A stretch of DNA of 64,000 bases from Rhyacichthys aspro (taxonomy: Eukaryota; Chordata; Actinopteri; Gobiiformes; Rhyacichthyidae), in contig CM072155.1 of assembly GCA_036850595.1 (NCBI GenBank), forward strand, positions 8,000,256 to 8,064,255, given 5' to 3'. How positions within the stretch are numbered: the stretch's first letter is position 1; the number at the start of each line of letters is the position of its first letter. The notes under the pieces are model-generated. The model was given only the letters and a program-made list of their open reading frames with translations. It was not told where the DNA came from and did no database searches. Position numbers and translations under genes: made by a program. Positions 43,301 to 52,300 of the stretch are shown in pieces.

Positions 43301-46300
43301 TGTTTTTTTGCCATAGTCCACAGTGTTCATTTAATGAGAATAACAACTCTTAATAACAACTGCTTTAATATCTCTGCTCCATAATCTATCATGCTGCAAA
43401 TGACTTGAAGAATGCTGATAAATTTGAGGACAATCTGACAATTTATACCAAGCAATATGAGTATAATTTATCAGATTTTAGAGCATCGCCATGGCAACAA
43501 GGTTTAGATAGCTCATAGGTCCCAGGGACTTTTTGTTCAGGGTCACATAACTAATGGGTATTTCAAATTTACAACTAACAAAAATGTTGGGGGCCCAATA
43601 ATGTTTTGTTTTTTTACTCGGATACAATGTATGTTAGTTATAATAATGATGTGTCTGATGATGGCAATGGACCCTGAATTAAAAGCCATCGGATGAGTGC
43701 AAGGAGGGTACATGATCAGTCCAAGATGGCTTAATTCCCACTGGAGTCAAGACCACATTAATTGAGACCAAAAGGCAATTTACTTGGCACAACTGTTGAT
43801 TAAAAATGACAAATTGGCCATTTGGTTCCATTTATTCCAGCTAAAAAATGTATGTATGTATAAAAACTGAATGTATACATCCATTTGTGGCAAAATGCAG
43901 GACATTTTGGTACAGAAACATAACAAACCACTGCCCCCTGAATGAACACTGCCAGAGTTGTGCTAAAGTTTATATCTCTAACATAATCTGTGTCACGCTT
44001 TAAAAAAAAATCTAATATAATATAGCTATACCACTTCATTTACTTATAAAAGGACAGAGTCTCTGATAGTCGCATTTAGCATATGCTCCTGCATATTTTA
44101 GTGTAAAGTGGGAAAAGGTTGCATGGAAGATCGCATTAAAATATGCCAAATCTTTTGACTATTTGTTTGGCCACTGAAAAAAGTACAGTTCCAAAAGCAT
44201 TGAATTGAGTGTATTTCATCTCATCTTCATCTCTAATAAGAAATGAAATTGGCCTTGATATAAATTCCATGACTAACAAAGGAACTACTTAAAAATGTAA
44301 ATTATGGATTGAGAAATTCAGCTCAAGTAAACACTGTACTAATAATACAGTATAACAATGACCCTACAGCCTACTACAAATTATGTATCTGTAAATTGTG
44401 TTTTTTTGTGTGGGTGCATGTGAGAACAAAACAGGTCATAGACTGAATGTTACAAAGTCTATAAGTGTAGTGCTGGCGAACACAAGATGCAAACATTTGC
44501 ATTAAAACACACTAAGTAATCACCATCAAAAACAATTTCTCTTCTTTGAGTATGTCTGTATGTTTTAATTCATGTTTGCATTACTGACCTAAAAATAAAT
44601 AATGGTGATTTATGTTGCTACACAATGAAGATGAGGGAAAGTCAGAATTCTGGGATGGCTGAACTTGAGTTGTCTCGTGATGCTGTTGCTAGGTTACAAT
44701 CCTCGACCGACTGGGTTAAAGTATCTCAGGAGCACCAGTGACATAGTTTACTGGTCTGTATCTGAAAACACACAGAGCACAGACCCACTATGTGATAAGC
44801 AGATAGATATACAAGCACCGGAAACCAAACAAAGCACTTATTGATGCATGTTTACAAGAAATAAGCTGCGTTACTGGCAACAACGCTCATTAAAAGTCCT
44901 CTAAAACCGCATATGTTATGGGAGAAGAAAGAATCGGTTATGAAACGGAGAGTATTATATCATCAGTTATCAAATGGTGCTTCTCGCTTTGGGACAAACT
45001 AGTCATAAAACACAACCGTTTTCAAAGTACTCTTCCAAACCTACAGCTGTGGATGAGCAGCTTCTGTACTGGCCCAATGGTTAGTAATCCAGGTGGGTCA
45101 TCACACCTACACAACGTGAATCACATTTTAGATAAAGACACATTTGGCCAGATGTGCAACTGGTCATGTTCAGTTCGTAAAGTGCTTTTTAAAATGATAC
45201 TTGACTTTATAGGATTAATAAAAATTTAGATACATTTTGCTGTCTTTTCAATAGGGTCTATATGAGGCATTGAAACCTGGTGGCTGCTGAAATACGATCA
45301 GGACCCTATTTGTGTTGGTGAGATGCTGCTATTGATAGAGTTAATAGTACTCTATGGGAGTGACACACTTTTACAACTAACAACTGAATGTGGATTAAAA
45401 ATCAATTTTCTACATATTTTAGGGGAAAACAATGTGTAAATATTTATTAGAAGACTACAAGCCATATCACTGGCTTACCCAGATTTAGGCTATGTCTGTG
45501 CCACTACCATATGCATATGTGGTGCAAATTTACATTATTATTATTATAATACATAGCCACAAGCAATAATGATCGCCCCCACCCGTTGTTATCCAGTCCT
45601 GGTGCCAAGGTTGAACTCTCTTGCCATTTAAAAAGAGGCCATTTAAGATGGATGAAATGGATGGATAATCAGACAAAGTATGTGTTAGTTGTACCAATTT
45701 TGTATTTGATGGTGGAGGAATGGCCGAACAAAACCCAAAATGGCATTCACACTGTAATACATTACTAATTGATGTTGACCAATTTTGAGGTCCCTCAATT
45801 AAAGGCTTGATGGGCTTGTTAGAGTATGAAGGGTGGAGGGAGGTCACATAATCATTCCACACATTTCACATGAATTGAGACCACACTTTTCATTATCAAT
45901 GAATATTGTTGTTGATTTGGCCATTCGTTTACGTTTGTTCTACATTCTACATGACCCACAAATTTAAATCTGTTTTAGAGGTTATCAGAGCTGCTTGAGA
46001 AAATTGGAGATTTAAAAGTCCTCTGTTTTGGAGTTGCAGAGAGGACACTACTAGCAGAGCATATCTGTGTAACCGCAGATTATTTTAAATATGCTACAGG
46101 CCCCACGCCCCCTAAATCATGACATGACCAAGAAGTCTGAGTCCATGATACAAACTTTAGTCTCACTCAAATGACTACCTTCAAGCTTTAGACCTCAAGA
46201 TAAGATCCTACTTCTGGAACGACTACTCTCAAATCCCTTGTCAAGTACATCCACACTTATCTAACTGATACCACGGAAATGTATACTGTATATTTCAATT

Positions 46301-49300
46301 CAAGTCAAGGCAAATTTACATTAATTTCAGTATTCTGGCACAGGAAGTGTTTGGCCTTCTATTTCAACAGCACTATGTCAGCTGTGTTTACCCATTTAAG
46401 TTGACAGAAGATCATTTGACATTCTGTTATGACAAGTAAAGGAGTTAATTGTAGACACTGATAACACAGTGTCCATTTCTCTGTGTGTGTCTAGGCAGTG
46501 ATGTCAAACAAGCTTGACCCACATTGGCCGTCTGATCTGCCCTGATATGTCTCCAAGGTGTCGCCCTGGCAACGGGTGTACAATTGCCACAAATGTCAGC
46601 AGCAAGGACAACCTAGGCCTGAAGGAGATTGTCTGTCAATCTGTAACTGAAAGCACACAGTGTCTTTAGAAGTGTGAAAGTGGATCAGAGTGAAAACAGA
46701 CGGATTCAAGCTCACCTGTGGAACATCAGACAGACGGTAAGGCACTAATAGTAACTGATCATGTTTAAGATGTGGAGTCTGACAGTCAATTATTTTTTGC
46801 AGGCGGGGTGCACACGGATGAGCAGACTTTAACACATAAAGCAGCTTTTTAACAGCGTTCATCTGAGAAGAGGAAGTATGGGAGGAAACTCACTGGTGTT
46901 AGGAGTAAAAACAGTAGTAACAGTCAATGCAAAACTGCAAGATAAACAGCCAAAATAAGACTTCTCATTTCAAGTTTCTATGGTCATTTTAAAGTAGCAT
47001 CAGACAAATCCATAGCAACAAACCAACTATTATAATAACAGAGCCTTCCCACCTAAAGCATATGATTCACTCTATGCATGCCATGGTTAGTTTAGGATGC
47101 AAGTTTGTTGTGTCTGCAAAAGCATCAAGGGAGCTAAGGAAAAATCAATACACTATAATGCTGTAATATTTTTGGCTCTATCAATAAGCTCAGCCAGGCT
47201 CTATCCAGCACTGTCACATAAGGATGAGATTGTGCCGTTGTATCATACAAACTTCCATGCTTTGGAGTACTATATAAATGTACATGTACAACAAACTTTT
47301 ATCTACACATTTGAGAAATGTGAGCACTTTCTTAATTGCAGTAACAACACACTTTATATTTCAACAACCAACTTTGTAAAGTTTCATCATCTCAAAAAAT
47401 ATTGCTTCTTCATGTTTATGTTTAAATCTTTTACTGAGCATCTCAATCTAGGAATGCTCTAAAGGCCCAAGATATCTTATGAATACATATATTTTTTATC
47501 TGTAGCAGCATCTGTTCTCAACTCTCATTTCTGCAATTTCTTCCTCTCAGTTGCACACAGTTCCAAAGGAGCTCTGTACAGTCTAACTTTGCGCTACACT
47601 GTTTAATGTAATAAGAAAAAGTTCATTCAAAAAGTATGTCTACAAGCTGGACCAGACTTTTATCAGAAGACTGGAGGTTTCAACTTCCCATACAGATTTC
47701 AAGTGTTACATAATCCTTGGCTTGACTACACAAAGACATTTCCGTTTTATGAAGTATACATTCTAACAACTAGTGATTCAGCAAATACAGTGTCTCTATG
47801 CCTTACTTTTTACAAGTGTTCAAAATACAGCTGAACAATGCTTGGGACACATGCCAGTAAAATAACTGAAGCAGCTGAAAACTCCTGCCATCATCCTTCC
47901 AGCCACTGCTTACAAGAACATGGCAACCTGCTGACTTTTATTTTATTTAAAATACTTTCAATACTTTACTACTTTTTCTCCACAACATTGAGACCTGTGT
48001 AGACCAATGGAGTGTCCCTTATTTGAGCCCCTTGTGTGCTAACGTGTGATTGGCTAGAGCTTGCCAGTACACACTGAACGTTCTTATCCCCTTCATATTA
48101 AAGCTTAGAAAAAAAATGAGTACTGTACATTTACAAATTTTTCACAGATTAATTGTATTACAATATGCTACTGATTAAGTGATGATTAAGTATGTTATTT
48201 TCTTGTACACTGTACTTCATTCAAGTCATCTTTTGAGATATGCATATTGTAAATGTTAAAATTTCACAATGTGTTTATGGTTCTTGTGTTGATGCTAGGG
48301 CCTCACAGTATCAGGTAAAAATGTAATCTGTGATAAATGAATTGAATATCGCAATAATGATATCTCATATGGCAGAGCAAATAGTAAAATATTTTTATCA
48401 TAAGTAACTTCGACTGCTTTCACTGAAAACTCTGTTTGGTGACCACTGTTTGGCTTAAAGCTCTCTTTGACCAATTATTCTGTCAAGCAAAAGTGACCAC
48501 AGAACTAAAACATTACTGCAATACAGTTACTGAGACAATGATAAATTTGAGATATACTGACACTACATAAAAATACAGCTCAGGGTATGCTGTTAAAGCT
48601 GAACTAGTACCGACCAAGACATGACGGACATTGAAAACTACTGCAAAATACTACTATAGCAACCTGTAGCATTCTTTTTGTGTGTGGCTTTTTGATCCCT
48701 TCCCTCTGCTTTCCAATGCTCAACCAATCACACCTACCTAGTGCCCCTCCCCACTCCCCCGGCCCACCTATCTATCCATCCATCCATCCCATTTGGAGGT
48801 ACTCTCAGCGGAACACTTAAGCTATTTATAAAAGCATCAAAGCCCACAGCTTCCAACAGAAAGCCACTAGAGAAAACCAGGGGAAGATGTAGAGGGGGAC
48901 GTGGGGAGGAACAGAGGCAAAGAACGAGAGAACCTGAAAGGAAATAAAATCAGGTGAGTGTGAATGGAAAGAGAGAAAAAAACAGTCAAGTAGGGCACTA
49001 TAAAATGGGGCAAAGAAAAAGAGATCTAGATATGCGCTTCCTGTACGAGGTTCTTACAGAGCTCTGTACAGAATGAGATTGTTTAATGTGTTGTGCCTGG
49101 TTTTCTGTTTTGTCAGTGAGTGGGAGGCAGGTTTGGATCTGGAGAACCTCTCGTAGGTTGGAGTCGCAGAGGCACCTCAGCTGCGTTGGGCGCTGCCAGG
49201 AGACTCATTCGGATGGGATCGCAGTGTTTCATGTGCATCCAGAACGATGGCACAGGGCCAAACTGCAGCGTGAAGAATTTGAGTGAAAACACCCAGAACC

Positions 49301-52300
49301 ATGACTCCATTGGTCTTTTATAGAGACATTCTTGCACAAGAGTTTTAAAAGCTGCAGAATGCTACATGATGAGACTGTTTTTAGACTCAATGACAGTCTG
49401 TACCAACACTATTATCTCTCTTGTCTACCTCTTCTTCCCGTCCATTATCTTCCCTGGCACCCACCACCTCTCAGCTCAAGTATTTCTGCAGTGCACTCTT
49501 TTGGGCTCAGACATCACATTTTCATTTTTGAGGAGTGGAAACTTGCTCTGTGTGGTAGCATTAAAACCTCAGTGGGTATTAGGGTTAAAAGCTAAAAAAT
49601 AACTTTGGGGGTGCTCAACACTGTACCAAAGAGGAGCCTTTAATATACCACTTCCACTTGTATAAAATCCCTGTCTCAGCCTCACCACTCTCCTCAAACA
49701 GCAGCGTAGTAACCTTTCCTGATTCTTTTATTAAAAAACAAAAAGGTAAAACCAGACCAGTTCACCTCCACAAAATACTAATACGTTACATTTAAAAAAA
49801 GTTAAAATTAAGTTTAAAACTTATCTGAAACTTTTAGCTTTGGAGTTTACTGTTGTAGACTGTAGCGACCCTGTAATTATCTCCATCTCGTTAAACACTG
49901 CATGGAAGCACTGCCAACATTTGTTTCATTTGCTGCCAGTTTCTCTATTTTTATCTTTTTTGGGCTGTTTCGCTGTAAAATAAGATGTATTTTGCAATGG
50001 AATAACCCATTTCTTTGGTTTACTTTGTTGGTCCTTCAGTGTTTAACATCAGTGTCGACCAATGGGAGCGCTTCTTTTTACTGGAAGCGAGCTGTGATTG
50101 GCCAAAATCTATTAAAATCCTTAATTCTAAAACCTAGATTCCGTTTTAAGGTCTCATTTTGTCACAGATGATTCTTATTACAATAAGCTTTGGGTGATTA
50201 AACTGTAAAACTAAATGCAACAGTAACAAAATTAGGTAATGGACCTCTGTCAGACTGTCAGATACTTGTTAGAGTTAATTTTTGTTATATGACTGTGAGA
50301 TTGCTCTTCTTAGATTCTGTCTCAAAGCGAGATGTATGTCTTTAATGAAGATAAGTTTCAGGCGAAGAAACACACACTTCAAACCTGCCTCATCCTGTCA
50401 AAGCATAATCAATAGCATCCACTGTCATCCAACTGTTTTTTTTTTATTTTTTGCCAATCCACATGACAACTGTAGGCCTAAAATTTCAAACAAAAAAGGT
50501 TGCTTTGATAAATCGCTGTTATTGATTTGCTACGGCTGTACTGTATGAACATGAAAACCCAGGATGAGTTATGCATTTGAAGCTATTTTAATGTAGAAGC
50601 AGTCCTCCTGAATGCTCTTGATATAGAACAGGCATGAATCATCCCAAATCACACCAACATACGTCCACTCTATACATCTGTGAAACAAGAGGTCTCATAT
50701 ATGGAGTGGATTATATTTAGGATTCTCAACAGTGTGGGGGCCTGAATAGATTATGAACAACCTGTCTATTTCTGCTCTAATGTATTCCAGCCTATAGTCT
50801 CCAGTACAGTTTGTAATTACATTCTGCAGTCACATTAAAGCACACAAAACTTCAAAATCTAACATTTCTTTGTTGTTTTCCATTCCCCTTCTCAAGCTTT
50901 TGAACTTTCAGGGCAATCACACGTAATCCTCCTTCCCACTCACTCTTCCCGGTTTGTGTCCACCCCCACTTTCCTCTCTGTCCTCCGTCACCTTTCCGTC
51001 TATCTGTTCTTGACTCGGTTGCACTTGACACCTTTGCCATACTTCCATGTCAGCCAGTCTCCGCCAGTCCGTCCCTCCGGAGTGATCATTTGTGCATTAA
51101 ATCTGCCAGGAGGACACTTGACGGCCTGTAACACACTGAAACCCACCTCGTTATTAACGCGCTCGTTACCGACTGCGCGCGCACACACATCCGATCCCGT
51201 GGAAGCATTAGAGCGGCACAAGCAGCCATTAAGGAAATAAGTGTCCTCTGGCTCGTTGGTGGAATATAAGCACTCGCAACCGCATATGTACACACTCCTG
51301 ACCAAAGGAATATAAATGTGCTGAAAACTCAAAAGCGTCACATTACATAAGACTAGCTGCTGTTGCTCTCTCTAGTCTTGTGCATGGAAAACCTTACGGC
51401 AGATGCCCATGAGAATATGTAATTTGTGTTTACAGTAACAACACTGATGCAAGTCCACATTAATATTGTACAGAACTGTATACAACACTCAGCCAAATGA
51501 ACACTAGAAAAACATGTGTGTTACACAATTGAACACTTTGTACTTACTCATTTTTTTGACAATACTTTGTTTGTGTTTTTCAGTCTTGTTTTGATAAACA
51601 TGCTGTTTGTTAGCCCTGACTCATTTCTATTTTAATTATGGAAGCGTGTTTTAGGATGAATTTGCATTACTGATTTAGCTGATGATGCTGTGTGGCCAAC
51701 CTCTCTGTGCAAATCAAAAACCGTATGCTATAAAATGGGTCTGTACAATATATCACAAGCTCAATGTTATTGTTATATCAAAATTTGTGATTTTCATATC
51801 ATAAAGAACTGCTTTTATTGCATTATGTTTTTAATTATGACACAGAGTGATATGGATGCCAAATTAATAGTTTAAATGAAAATGTGGTGCAGCCAAATAA
51901 ATGTTGGTGGCACCGGTGAAAATAGACTCTAGATCTCTATATATACCTGAATCTTTTTACTACATCTTAATTATCACAATATTCAGCATAGTTATTGCAT
52001 ACTGCTTGTTTTCCTCAAAGACAGTTCTTTGGAAGTTGCAGGTTACTAAATCAGTTATCTAAGCAAACATGGTCAAATGAAATACAGGCAAGATACACAT
52101 CTCGCCACATCCCTCATTGGGTGAGTGTGTGAAAGTTCTACAGAAGGCAGCTCTCTGTTATTGCTATCTATTTATCTTTGTGAACTAAAGCACTGAAAAC
52201 AAATAGGAAATTATATCTGACTGATAGGGCAAGTTTATTACACAACATTAGTTATGTAGTGTTACATTAATAGCAATATACTAGACTAGAATTGAATTAA

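Noticed and set aside
47097..47462. 121-codon plus-strand open frame in intron 2
   Set aside because: Random-looking sequence in AT-rich intron. No domain, signal or membrane pattern that would support a gene.
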